Origin: Minicystis rosea
GTDB taxonomy: Bacteria; Myxococcota_A; Polyangia; Polyangiales; Polyangiaceae
NCBI GenBank assembly: GCA_001931535.1
Contig: CP016211.1
Location: 4,058,501 to 4,122,500 of the forward strand
Direction of reading: 5' to 3'
DNA length: 64,000 nucleotides
Below are positions 36,666 to 46,509 of the stretch, piece after piece. Every line of letters starts with the position of its first letter. The stretch's first letter is position 1. The position numbers were made by a program, and so were the translations under genes. The notes under the pieces are model-generated. The model made no database searches. It was not told where the DNA came from and saw only the letters and a program-made list of their open reading frames with translations.

Positions 36666-36890
36666 TCGGGTCGAGATGGGGCCGCGAGCGGCCCCAAACC
36701 CCGGGCCGGGCACGCCGGCCCTCATTCACGATGAAGCCGCCTGCGGGCCTCCGCGCGAGCCGTCCCTCATTCACGATGAAGCCGCCTGCGGGCCTCCGCG
36801 CGAGCCGTCCCTGATTCACGATGAAGCCGCAAGCGGGCCTACACCCCGGGCCGGCCCTGATCACGAAGCGGCCCCAAACCCGCTTCTGCC
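36666..36890 (+). repeat. Dispersed two-hairpin element, copy B, with 45-bp variant units
   Basis: The core at 36673-36722 has hairpin 1 (GGGGCCGC-GA-GCGGCCCC) and hairpin 2 (GGGCCGG-GCACG-CCGGCCC). It overlaps the end of the preceding gene: the stop TGA is part of TGATC at the element edge. Three 45-bp variant units follow at 36723, 36768 and 36813 (CACGATGAAGCCGCCTGCGG), and a partial core follows near 36850. Same orientation as the upstream gene. Confidence 0.85.
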
Positions 36891-36927
36891 TTCGCGGCCA
36901 CGCGTGCCTCTGATAAGGAGCCGATCC

Positions 36928-37491
36928 ATGCGATCCCGGCTCTTGCCCCTCGCCCTCCTCCTCGCCGTGGCGGCCCCCGCGCGGACCGCCGCCGCCGACG
37001 ACGGCGCCTCGATCAAGCGCAACCCCGTCGCGCCCATCGCGGGCACGCCGCTGCCGTCGTGGTCGTGGCCCGAGCCCAAAGTCGAGAAGAAGGCCAAGAG
37101 CCCCGGCCTCGTCATCGCCGGCGGCATCATCGGCGGCCTCGGCGCCGCGGGCGCCATCGCAGGCCTGGTGCTCATGGGCACCGTGCGCACCGGCTGCCCG
37201 AACTTGCGCGACGCGAACGGCAACATCCTCACGGCACCGGCGCCGGTCGACCCCAGCGATCCCAGCAAAGGGACGGTCGACGTTGCGAAATCGAGCTGCC
37301 CCGGCCCGACCACGGGCCGCGACGTGGGCATCACCGTGCTGCTCGGCAGCGCCGCCGTCGCCGCGGCCGGCCTCACCATGGTCCTCGTCGGCATCCAACC
37401 GGCCGAGGACGAGGCCCCGAGCACGGCCGCGCGCCTGGTTCCGACGGTGACGATCTCGCCCACCGGCGGCTCGTTCCTCTGGCGCTTCTGA
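36928..37491 (+). CDS. Small envelope protein with two TM helices
   Basis: 187 residues from ATG 36928, with AAGGAG seven bases upstream. Signal peptide about 1-23 (TAAADDGAS). Hydrophobic helices lie near 60-84 (LVIAGGIIGGLGAAGAIAGLVL) and 131-152 (ITVLLGSAAVAAAGLTMVL), with two Cys in the loop. The C-terminal strand ends GGSFLWRF. Shares the plan of 29588-30199 (two helices, Cys loop, Trp-Arg-Phe terminus) but has no TPR partner upstream. Function unknown. Confidence 0.8.
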   Translation: MRSRLLPLALLLAVAAPARTAAADDGASIKRNPVAPIAGTPLPSWSWPEPKVEKKAKSPGLVIAGGIIGGLGAAGAIAGLVLMGTVRTGCPNLRDANGNILTAPAPVDPSDPSKGTVDVAKSSCPGPTTGRDVGITVLLGSAAVAAAGLTMVLVGIQPAEDEAPSTAARLVPTVTISPTGGSFLWRF

Positions 37492-37540
37492 GCGGCGCTC
37501 TCCACCCCATCGCGACGCGGCCTGCCGCTATGCTGGCCGC

Positions 37541-37819
37541 ATGAAGAAGAACGTCGTCCTCGTCCTCGCTGGGCTCGCGCTCGGCCTCGGTGCCGGTGTG
37601 CTCGTGGTCCCGCGCGGCGTCGCCATCGCGTCGCCGCCGGCCGCGCCGACGAAGTGGCAGCAGTTCTGCGAGCCGGCGTCGTCGATCCCGGAGGCCAGCA
37701 GCATCGCGGGCGCACGCGGCACGGAAGGCTGGGAGCTCGTGACGTACACAGCCGGCGTCCTTTGCTTCAAGCGGCCCGCGCAGCCGAAGAGCGGCGATGC
37801 CAATTGGCCGGGCTATTGA
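37541..37819 (+). CDS. Small exported DUF4177-like protein
   Basis: 92 residues. Signal peptide about 1-30 (LVLAGLALGLGAGVLVV). The mature part has the pattern KWQQFCEP...GTEGWELVTY...VLCFKRP, close to DUF4177 domains, whose hallmark is a Gly-Trp-Glu-Leu-Val core followed by a hydrophobic strand and Lys-Arg-Pro. Two Cys may form a disulfide. Function unknown. Its stop codon is part of the terminal inverted repeat of element copy C. Confidence 0.75.
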   Translation: MKKNVVLVLAGLALGLGAGVLVVPRGVAIASPPAAPTKWQQFCEPASSIPEASSIAGARGTEGWELVTYTAGVLCFKRPAQPKSGDANWPGY

Positions 37820-37875
37820 TCACGAGGCGGCCGCGAGCGGCCCCATCCCCGCACCGAGCAAGCCGGTCGTGATCA
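37817..37875. repeat. Dispersed element, copy C, spanning stop codon to stop codon
   Basis: A 59-bp element bounded by perfect 9-bp inverted repeats TGATCACGA (37817-37825) and TCGTGATCA (37867-37875). The left repeat supplies the TGA of the plus gene and the right one the TGA (tca) of the convergent minus gene. Inside are a hairpin 1 relative (CGGCCGCGAGCGGCC) and a degenerate hairpin 2. Confidence 0.85.
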
Positions 37876-38277
37876 GCCGCCCGAGCCCGCTTGCCCGAAG
37901 AACTCGGTCGCGCAGCACTCGTCGAGGAAGCTGCACGTCGCGCTGCCCGGCTGCGAGCACACGGCGATCTTGATGCCGTTCTCGATGCACGTGCAGCTCG
38001 CGCCGCCCGCGATGGGCGTGCAGATCACCTGGAGCTTCTGCTCGTTGCACGCGCCGCTGCATTCACAGGCGCCGTCGTCCGACACGGCACAGCTCACGTT
38101 GCCACACGTGCTCCCGCCCGTGGGGTTGGTCGACGATCCCGTCGACGTCGTCGTCACGAAACCACCGCCCGCGCCGCCGCCGCCGATGCCGGCCACGTCG
38201 ACCACCACCTTGCCGCCGCACCCCCCAAGCGCCGTCACAAGTCCGCAAGCCAACAAGAAAAACAGCCCACTGCGCAT
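37873..38277 (-). CDS. Small Cys-rich lipoprotein
   Basis: 134 residues from ATG 38277. The leader MRSGLFFLLACGLVTALGGC ends in a lipobox Cys (residue 20). A Gly/Ser/Thr-rich linker (to about 55) is followed by a compact domain with more than ten Cys (CGNVSCAVSDDGACECSGAC, CTCIEN, FLDECC), probably disulfide-stabilised. It resembles small Cys-rich myxobacterial surface lipoproteins. Function unknown. Its stop lies in element copy C. Confidence 0.75.
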   Translation of the reverse strand: MRSGLFFLLACGLVTALGGCGGKVVVDVAGIGGGGAGGGFVTTTSTGSSTNPTGGSTCGNVSCAVSDDGACECSGACNEQKLQVICTPIAGGASCTCIENGIKIAVCSQPGSATCSFLDECCATEFFGQAGSGG

Positions 38278-38545
38278 GAGCACGACGGTATCGCGGGCGC
38301 TCGGGCGGGGTCCACTTCCGCGCGCCGCGAGCCTCGCAACCGGCGACGACGGCACGCCGCGCGTGCGTGTGACCACGCGAAGATCGACGGCGCGGCCGTG
38401 GGGCACGAATGTCATCGCGTGTCCGCGCGTGTCGTGACGATGACGGCGTTGTCGTCGCGCACGATCGCGATCGCTTCGATTCGAATGAACACGCGTCGGT
38501 GTCGTGGGCGCGCGCGCCGTGCCTTCTTCCCGGCGCGCGACGGGG

Positions 38546-40582
<2,037 letters not shown>

Positions 40583-40594
40583 GGACACGCTTCA

Positions 40595-40655
40595 CGATGG
40601 GGCCGCAAGCGGCCCCAAACCCTGCGCTGGACGAGCCAGCGCTGATCACGACCGA
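40595..40655 (+). repeat. Dispersed two-hairpin element, copy D
   Basis: Starts about 15 bases after the stop of the kinase-cyclase gene in the same orientation. CACGATGGGGCCGC opens hairpin 1 (GGGGCCGC-AA-GCGGCCCC). Hairpin 2 is GCGCTGG-ACGAG-CCAGCGC, where both arms differ from the other copies in a compensating way. It ends TGATCACGA. Confidence 0.87.
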
Positions 40656-40726
40656 TCCGCACGCAGCGCAACACGCGCTCGGCGCGATCGACGATCGCTT
40701 TCACAACTCGAGCCTCGAAATGGCGC

Positions 40727-40758
40727 GGGCCGGGCCTCGCATGGCGCGAGCCCGGCCC
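40727..40758 (-). terminator. Terminator-like hairpin after vWA gene
   Basis: GGGCCGGGCCTCGC (40727-40740) pairs with 40746-40758 with one bulged base, 22 bases downstream of the stop of the minus-strand vWA lipoprotein gene. Confidence 0.55.
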
Positions 40759-40779
40759 AACCGAGGATGACTGCGAGCT

Positions 40780-42309
40780 CTACTTGATGGGCTGCTCGAT
40801 GAGGTCGGCGTTCAGCTGGGCCAGCTCCTGAATCTCGAGCAGCGCCGGATCCTTCACCAGCGACGGGTTCAGATCCATCGCCTGGCCCGCGAGCTCCACG
40901 ACATCCCGCAGCACCGCGGCGCGGAGGTTCGTCACCCCATCCGCGTAGGCTGCGATCACGCCTGCCTTGGCGATCTCGGCCTGGCTGCTCTTGAAGAGCG
41001 CTTCGCCCGTGCCGCCGACGTCGGTGCGCTCCTCGAACGTGTCGGAGCCGGAGCGCCGCCAGCGCACCGTGATGTCGATGTTCCGCGAGCTGACCAAATC
41101 CATGCTGCAGGTCTGCAGCGTGTTGCGGAAGACGAGCGTGTGGCCGGGCGTGAGCGTGGCGGTGACGAGCCCCGTCGGAGAGTCCGACTTCACCTCCGGC
41201 GAGAGCCCGCGGAAGCGCAGCGCGTCCGGGAGCGTGACGATCACCTCGACGTCGGTCGCGACGGCGGTCATCAGCTCGGCGAAGCGCTGGTGCAAGAGCT
41301 CGTCGGCCACCTCCTCGTCGTCGTCGAGGAACACGTTGGCGCCGCCGCCGACGCTCGTCGCGAGATCGATGAGCTTGGGGCTGTACGATCCCACCTCGCC
41401 GACGCCCACGCCGACGAGCGGGATCGAGCGCTGCTCGCGGTAGCCCGCGACCAGGTTGAGATCGATCGACGTCTCCTGCGCGGCGCCGTCGGAGATGAGC
41501 ACGACACGCCCCACGGTTTCGTTCGCGCCGTCGCCGGCCGCCGCGTCCACGGCCTCGTACCCATCCGCGAGCGCGCCCGCGAGATCCTCCCCACCATCCA
41601 GCGACAACGCTGCAGCCAAGGCGCGAGCCGCTCCCAAGTCGTCGGCCGACTGAATGGCGATCGGCTTCCCCGCGCCACGCTTCGACGAGATGAGGGTGAA
41701 TTGGTCCCCGACCTCGAGGCCCTCGACCAATGCCTTCACCGCGGCTTGCGCGCGCTTGAAGCTCGAGCCGGCCATCGAGTACGTGGTGTCGACGACGACG
41801 GCCAGCGCCACCCTCGGTCGGATGAAGTCCGCGGGCGGCTGCACTGCGATCTGCAGCACGAGCTCGCTCGTCAGAACCCCGGGGCCGAGGCCCGCCTGCA
41901 CGCCGATGGCGCCGGCCTCCTTCGGCGCTTCGTACGGCACCTGGTAGTAGTTGAGGAAATCGCCTGCTTCCAAGCTCCCCGGCGCTGGGAGCTTGCCCGC
42001 GCGGAGGAGGCCGCGTGCCCGCGCTGCCGCACCGAACGTGCGCGAGAGCGGAATCGTGAGGTGCGTCGTCGATGCCCCGAAGCCGCACGACACATCCGTC
42101 GGGGTGCCGGAGCCGCTCGCGCCGCTGTTGCCCGTGCTGGGTGCATCGGACGACCAGCTCGGCTGCGCGCTGGGATACCCCCACTCGCCGCGCGGCGGAC
42201 GATCGTCCGAGCTGTTTCCCGGCTTGGAACCGAACTCCGATTCGGCGGTGGAGCACCCCGTGAGCGCGAGGAACGCGAGGCTTGTGGCGGCAAAGCGAAG
42301 CGCGAGCAT
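40780..42309 (-). CDS. vWA-domain lipoprotein
   Basis: 509 residues from ATG 42309, chosen because AGGGAGGT lies eight bases upstream and the leader (LALRFAATSLAFLALTGC) then ends in a lipobox. ATG 42339, overlapping the upstream stop, is an alternative. A Ser/Gly linker is followed by a von Willebrand A domain at about 165-340 with a MIDAS-like DTTYSMAGS (Asp-x-Thr-x-Ser, a variant of DxSxS) and Gly-Asp loops. The C-terminal 150 residues resemble the YfbK-type extension (LTPGHTLVFRN, AAYADGVTNLR). It probably binds ligands or partners at the surface through a metal ion. Last gene of the five-gene kinase operon. Confidence 0.87.
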   Translation of the reverse strand: MLALRFAATSLAFLALTGCSTAESEFGSKPGNSSDDRPPRGEWGYPSAQPSWSSDAPSTGNSGASGSGTPTDVSCGFGASTTHLTIPLSRTFGAAARARGLLRAGKLPAPGSLEAGDFLNYYQVPYEAPKEAGAIGVQAGLGPGVLTSELVLQIAVQPPADFIRPRVALAVVVDTTYSMAGSSFKRAQAAVKALVEGLEVGDQFTLISSKRGAGKPIAIQSADDLGAARALAAALSLDGGEDLAGALADGYEAVDAAAGDGANETVGRVVLISDGAAQETSIDLNLVAGYREQRSIPLVGVGVGEVGSYSPKLIDLATSVGGGANVFLDDDEEVADELLHQRFAELMTAVATDVEVIVTLPDALRFRGLSPEVKSDSPTGLVTATLTPGHTLVFRNTLQTCSMDLVSSRNIDITVRWRRSGSDTFEERTDVGGTGEALFKSSQAEIAKAGVIAAYADGVTNLRAAVLRDVVELAGQAMDLNPSLVKDPALLEIQELAQLNADLIEQPIK

Positions 42310-42338
42310 GTTCCCGACCTCCCTGTCGAGGGCGCGCA

Positions 42339-43565
42339 TCACGGACAGGCGGTCAAACAAGCGTCCGGGTGATGAGCGACCGCGAGAACGCAGAACGAAT
42401 CCCAAGCAGTGCAGCAGCAGTAGGGATCACTATCGCAGATCGCCTTGATGCACGCATTCTTCATGTTGTTGCACATCCACGCGAGCGGCGGCCCGACGGC
42501 ACACACACTGTCGGCGCATGTCGCCATCACGCAAGCGGGCGCGCAGGTGTTGAGCACGCAGTTCCCCGAGCAGCAGTCGCTCCCGACGTCGCAATACGCG
42601 TTGGAGCAGCCGGTCTTCTGGCAGGTGCCGTCCACGCAGCTCCCGGAGCAACACTGATCGTCGACCTCGCAGGCCACGCCGAGATCACGGCAGCCCTCGC
42701 CGCACTTGAAATAGGCGCGATCGCAATGGCCGGAGCAGCATTGGCCGTCGGTCCCGCAATCACCCTCGTTGGGGAGGCAGCCTTGGCCGGTGGTGCAAAG
42801 GCCTCTGGGCGCGCCCTCGGGCACGAAGCAAATGCCGTTGGGGCTCGAAGCATCGATGGGACAACAATCGGTGTCCGTGGAGCAGGGCGCGAGCGGGAGG
42901 CCGCATTCCTTGGGCTCTCCGCACTTCTTCCCATCGCAGTAGCCGCTGCAGCAGGAGGCCCCGTCCTGGCAGGGAAAGCCGTCTTCCTCGCAGATGGTCT
43001 TGGAGCATTGATGATCACGGCAGTGACCGGAGCAGCATTGCTCGTCGATGTCGCACGACGTGCCCGGGGCGCGGCAGACGGTGCCGCCGCACGTCTTCCG
43101 CTCCGGATCGCACGTGCCCACGTCGGGACAGCAGTCCGCGTTGCTGTTGCAGTGCTGGCCGGCGGTGACGCAGCAGCGGCCTGCACCGCAATCGCGGCTG
43201 CCGTCGGAGAAGTGGCAACAGTCTTCCTTCACCGTGCAGGCGTCGCCCACGTCGAGCACGCACACCGGATCGAGATCGAGACACAGGCGCGCGGCCGAGC
43301 AATTGTCGAGACACCCCTTGCCGATGGTGTGCAGCCATTGGTCGGTGACCATCGGGCCGGCGGCGATGAGGGCACTGTCGATGTGGATCCTGCATGTCTT
43401 GGGCGCGCCGGCGGTGTAGCAGCCGTCGAGGAGACCGCAGATGGCATCGGAGGCGCCGTCGTACGCGCCGAGCGACAACACCGAGGTGCAGCTCGCCGCC
43501 GCGAGCGACGCGAAGGCGAGCGCCGCCGTACCGGCGAGGAGGCGCCTAAATGCATTTGCCGGCAT
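42339..43565 (-). CDS. Cys-rich repeat secreted protein
   Basis: 408 residues. Leader with a lipobox-like Ala-Ala-Ser-Cys near 26. Residues about 105-350 contain at least eight short knot-like repeats of the pattern C-x-x-D-x-x-C-C-S-G-x-C (ASCCSGYCDGKKC, DEQCCSGHC, DGQCCSGHC, DDQCCSGSC, GSDCCSGNC). These would be stabilised by disulfides, as in Dickkopf- or toxin-like folds. The C-terminus adds six Cys (YCCCTAWDSFC). Myxobacterial proteins of this type are probably surface-exposed; the ligand is unknown. It overlaps the upstream gene by 20 bases and lies just before the vWA gene. Confidence 0.85.
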   Translation of the reverse strand: MPANAFRRLLAGTAALAFASLAAASCTSVLSLGAYDGASDAICGLLDGCYTAGAPKTCRIHIDSALIAAGPMVTDQWLHTIGKGCLDNCSAARLCLDLDPVCVLDVGDACTVKEDCCHFSDGSRDCGAGRCCVTAGQHCNSNADCCPDVGTCDPERKTCGGTVCRAPGTSCDIDEQCCSGHCRDHQCSKTICEEDGFPCQDGASCCSGYCDGKKCGEPKECGLPLAPCSTDTDCCPIDASSPNGICFVPEGAPRGLCTTGQGCLPNEGDCGTDGQCCSGHCDRAYFKCGEGCRDLGVACEVDDQCCSGSCVDGTCQKTGCSNAYCDVGSDCCSGNCVLNTCAPACVMATCADSVCAVGPPLAWMCNNMKNACIKAICDSDPYCCCTAWDSFCVLAVAHHPDACLTACP

Positions 43566-43932
43566 TGCACGCCCCCTTTTCGCCCTTGAAGGTGCAGCAC
43601 TCCTCGTCCTTCGTGCAGCCGATCGTCTTGCACAGCGGCGCGCGGTAGAAGCACTTCTTCACGGTGTCGCAGCCTTTGCACGAGGCGTCGTACGCTTCGA
43701 GCCAGTCCTGGCGCTCGTCCGCGGTCATCCCATCGAAGCGCTCGGTCAGGTAGTCGACGCATTGCGGGGAGGTGCCGAGGAACTCGAGCAGCTCGTTGCA
43801 ACGACACATCTTGGCGACGACGTCGACGTTGTCTTCGTTGCCGAGCCCGCCGATCACCGAGGTGCAGGCCGGCGCGAGCGCGGCGAGCCCGCTGCACAGG
43901 AGCACCGCCGCCGCCATCCGCCGGAAGATCAC
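43546..43932 (-). CDS. Small Cys-rich lipoprotein
   Basis: 128 residues from GTG 43932, which overlaps the upstream stop (GTGA) and has GGAGG six bases before it; ATG 43917 is an alternative. The leader VIFRRMAAAVLLCSGLAALAPAC ends in a lipobox. The mature part has about 11 Cys (KMCRCNELL, ASCKGCDTVKKCFY, KDEECCTFKGEKGACNAGKC) and charged helices between them. Two CxxC pairs could bind metal, but disulfides are likelier outside the cell. Third gene of the five-gene operon. Confidence 0.78.
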   Translation of the reverse strand: MIFRRMAAAVLLCSGLAALAPACTSVIGGLGNEDNVDVVAKMCRCNELLEFLGTSPQCVDYLTERFDGMTADERQDWLEAYDASCKGCDTVKKCFYRAPLCKTIGCTKDEECCTFKGEKGACNAGKCI

Positions 43933-44915
43933 AGCGCGCCTCCGACGGCGAGCCCCGCGCCGCCGGGCCCGATCCACGGGCTCCACGACAGCGAGCTCGG
44001 GAGCCCACCGCTCTGCTTCGCCGCAGGCCGCGAAGCGCCGGACGGCGACGTGACCACGAGCGTGACGCCGACCGCGGTGACGAGGAGGCCACCGATGCCA
44101 AGCCATTGTCCCGCATTGGCGAGCGTGCGCGCCTTGTGAATCGAATCGATGCCAGCCGGCGAGCAGATCTGGTTGAAGCAGGCGCCCGGATCACCGGCGG
44201 ACGATTTCGCCACGAGGGCACCGATCTCGATCCCGCCGGCCGCGATCACGGCGGCGGCGCCGACACCGAGCACCGCGAAGCCGACCTTGCGCTGCGTGCC
44301 CGAGACCGGGACGAGTACGGGCGGAGGCGGCGCGGCGTGCTCGATGGCCTCGAGATCCAACACGACGCGGGCCGTGTCGCTTTGCTTGGCGGTGACGGTC
44401 GTGGTGGAGAGCGTCTCGTCGCCGCGGCGCACGGTGATGGTGTGGCTGCCGGGATCGCTCGGAAGCGGCACGCCGAAGGCCGCGGGATCGATCTTCTCCC
44501 CATCGCGATGCACGGTGAGCGCGCTCTTCCCCGCGGTCACGTCGAGGCGAATCATGGGCAGCTTGGGCGTGATCTCGCCGCGGCGCTTCGTGGCGAAGTC
44601 GGCGCGCTTGTCGCCCGTCTTCTGCGCCATTTCGACGGCCTCACCCCAATGGGCCCACGCGCTCGCGATCTTGTCGACGTGCTCTTCGCAATCGGCGAGG
44701 TTGAGGAGCGTGCCCAACGTCTTGTCGAGCTTGTAGCTCGCGGCGAACTTGGGGCACGCCTCGGCCCATTTCTGCGCTTCGGTCAGCGTCTTCGCCTGCT
44801 GAAACAAGGCCTCCGCGGCCGCGCTGTCGTCGGCGCGCGCGGGCAGCGACGACGCGGACACCACCGCCGCGATCGCCGTCGTGATCAGGAACGTGCGAGC
44901 GAGCCTCGACACCAT
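43929..44915 (-). CDS. TPR/PEGA-like envelope protein with two TM helices
   Basis: 328 residues from ATG 44915, overlapping the kinase stop (ATGA). Signal peptide to about 28 (SSLPARADDS). TPR-like helices at 30-115 (ALFQQAKTLTEAQKWAEACP). PEGA-like beta domain with SDPGSHTITV near 160. Two hydrophobic helices lie near 215-237 and 275-297, with Cys in the loop (ACFNQICSP). The C-terminus AGLAVGGAL lacks the terminal Phe seen in the sister proteins. Here the family member sits between a Ser/Thr kinase and three secreted proteins. Confidence 0.86.
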   Translation of the reverse strand: MVSRLARTFLITTAIAAVVSASSLPARADDSAAAEALFQQAKTLTEAQKWAEACPKFAASYKLDKTLGTLLNLADCEEHVDKIASAWAHWGEAVEMAQKTGDKRADFATKRRGEITPKLPMIRLDVTAGKSALTVHRDGEKIDPAAFGVPLPSDPGSHTITVRRGDETLSTTTVTAKQSDTARVVLDLEAIEHAAPPPPVLVPVSGTQRKVGFAVLGVGAAAVIAAGGIEIGALVAKSSAGDPGACFNQICSPAGIDSIHKARTLANAGQWLGIGGLLVTAVGVTLVVTSPSGASRPAAKQSGGLPSSLSWSPWIGPGGAGLAVGGAL

Positions 44916-46339
44916 CAATGCCTCGTACCGAGCGGATCGTCCGGCTTTGCCGGGGTGGGAGCAGGCGGCGGCGTGGGCGCCGGGGGCGGCGTCGCCGCGG
45001 TCGTCTTGGGCGCGACGACCGGGCGGTTCGGTCGCTTGGCGTCGACGGTCGGCGGCGCGACGGTCGGCGCCGTGGTCTCGATGGGCGCGGCCGTGCTCGG
45101 CGTGACGGTCACCGTCGCGGCCGCGATCGCCGTCGGCGCCGGAGCCTCGGCACTGGTCACGCTCGTCACGCTCGGCGCGGCCGTGCCGGGCGTCGGCGAT
45201 GCCGGCGCGTAGCGGCTGGAGACGAACGCCCACGCGCCCACCGCCGACACGATCGTGATGAGCCCCGCGCCCACCGCGAGCTTCCAACGGCTCGGCGGCG
45301 CAGCGGGCGAGACCTGCGTGGCGACGACGTCGAGCGTGGCGCTCGTGGGCGCATGCGCGGTCGCGGAGAACGCGGTGCGCGCGCTGTCCTCGCGCGAAGT
45401 CCCCGAGACCACGATGGGCGCCGACGATCGCGCCGGGTACATCTGCGAGTCTTCGGAGGCGCCGAGGGCGCGGCCCAGCGCCGCGACGGCTTCGCTCGCC
45501 GTGGCGAAGCGATCGGCCGGCGCACGCGCGCAGGCGCGGAGGAACCACGTGTCGAACGCAGCACCGAGCTGCGATCCGGCGCGGCTCGGCGGCGGGATGG
45601 GCTCGTACGCGATCTGCGCGACCAGCGCCGTCAACGTCGTCGCCGTCCACGGCTCGCGGCCGAGGAGCAGCCGGTGCGCGATGATGCCGAGCGCCCAGAT
45701 GTCGGTCTGCGGGCAGATCTTGTCGCTCTCGCCCTTGGTCTGCTCGGGCGACATGTAGAGCGGCGTCCCGAAGATCTGCCCCGTGTCCGTGGCCTTGAAG
45801 CGCGCGTCGTTCTCCGCGGTCAGCTTGGCGATGCCGAAATCGAGGATCTTCACCCACGAAGCCCCGTCCTCGCGCGTCGTGAGGAACAGGTTCTCCGGCT
45901 TGAGATCGCGGTGCACGATGCCGAGCGCGTGGGCTTTGTCGAGCGCGCGGGCGACCTGGCGCAGATAGAGCACGACCTCGTCCGGAGGCAGCACCTTGCG
46001 CTCGGCGACGAGCTCTTCCAGATCGCGACCGCGCAGCCACTCCATCACGAGGAACGGCACGCCGCCGAGCTCGGGCGCGACGTCGGCGTCGGTCACCTGC
46101 ACCACGTGATCGCTGCTGATCTTCGCGGGCGCGCGGGCCTCGCGGCGGAAGCGCGTGAGGGCGACCTCGTCGGTCACGACCGTCGAGTGGAGCAGCTTGA
46201 GCGCGAGCTGCTGCTCCGTGTGCAGGTGTTGCACGAGATACACCGATCCCATGCCTCCCTTGCCGAGCTGTCGCTCCACGCGATATCGCCCGGCGAGGAT
46301 CGTCCCTGCCTCGAGGCTCTCCGACGTTTGATTGGCCAA
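44915..46339 (-). CDS. Ser/Thr protein kinase with TM and Pro-rich tail
   Basis: 474 residues. Hanks kinase domain at about 19-290: GKGGMGSV loop, Lys48, HRDLKPEN (143-150), DFG (167-169), GTPLYMSPEQ. A TM helix at about 355-374 (LAVGAGLITIVSAVGAWAFV) is followed by about 95 extracytoplasmic residues rich in Pro/Ala/Thr with no fold. First gene of a minus-strand operon that continues with the TPR/PEGA protein, two Cys-rich proteins and the vWA lipoprotein, all overlapping or nearly so. The kinase may control assembly or display of those envelope proteins (inference from context). Confidence 0.92.
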   Translation of the reverse strand: MANQTSESLEAGTILAGRYRVERQLGKGGMGSVYLVQHLHTEQQLALKLLHSTVVTDEVALTRFRREARAPAKISSDHVVQVTDADVAPELGGVPFLVMEWLRGRDLEELVAERKVLPPDEVVLYLRQVARALDKAHALGIVHRDLKPENLFLTTREDGASWVKILDFGIAKLTAENDARFKATDTGQIFGTPLYMSPEQTKGESDKICPQTDIWALGIIAHRLLLGREPWTATTLTALVAQIAYEPIPPPSRAGSQLGAAFDTWFLRACARAPADRFATASEAVAALGRALGASEDSQMYPARSSAPIVVSGTSREDSARTAFSATAHAPTSATLDVVATQVSPAAPPSRWKLAVGAGLITIVSAVGAWAFVSSRYAPASPTPGTAAPSVTSVTSAEAPAPTAIAAATVTVTPSTAAPIETTAPTVAPPTVDAKRPNRPVVAPKTTAATPPPAPTPPPAPTPAKPDDPLGTRH

Positions 46340-46509
46340 GCAATACCCTCGACGAGCCCGTGTACGGCTGCCCCCGACGAAGGTATCCGTACCGGCGTTG
46401 GGGGCAATACGACTGCGCGCGAAGGCAGGCTCTCAACGCCTCGACGCGAAGGCCCTTTGCGAGCCCGGTGCCCTTGCGGCGGCCGCGCGCGGCGTGAGAT
46501 GGAAGGGGC

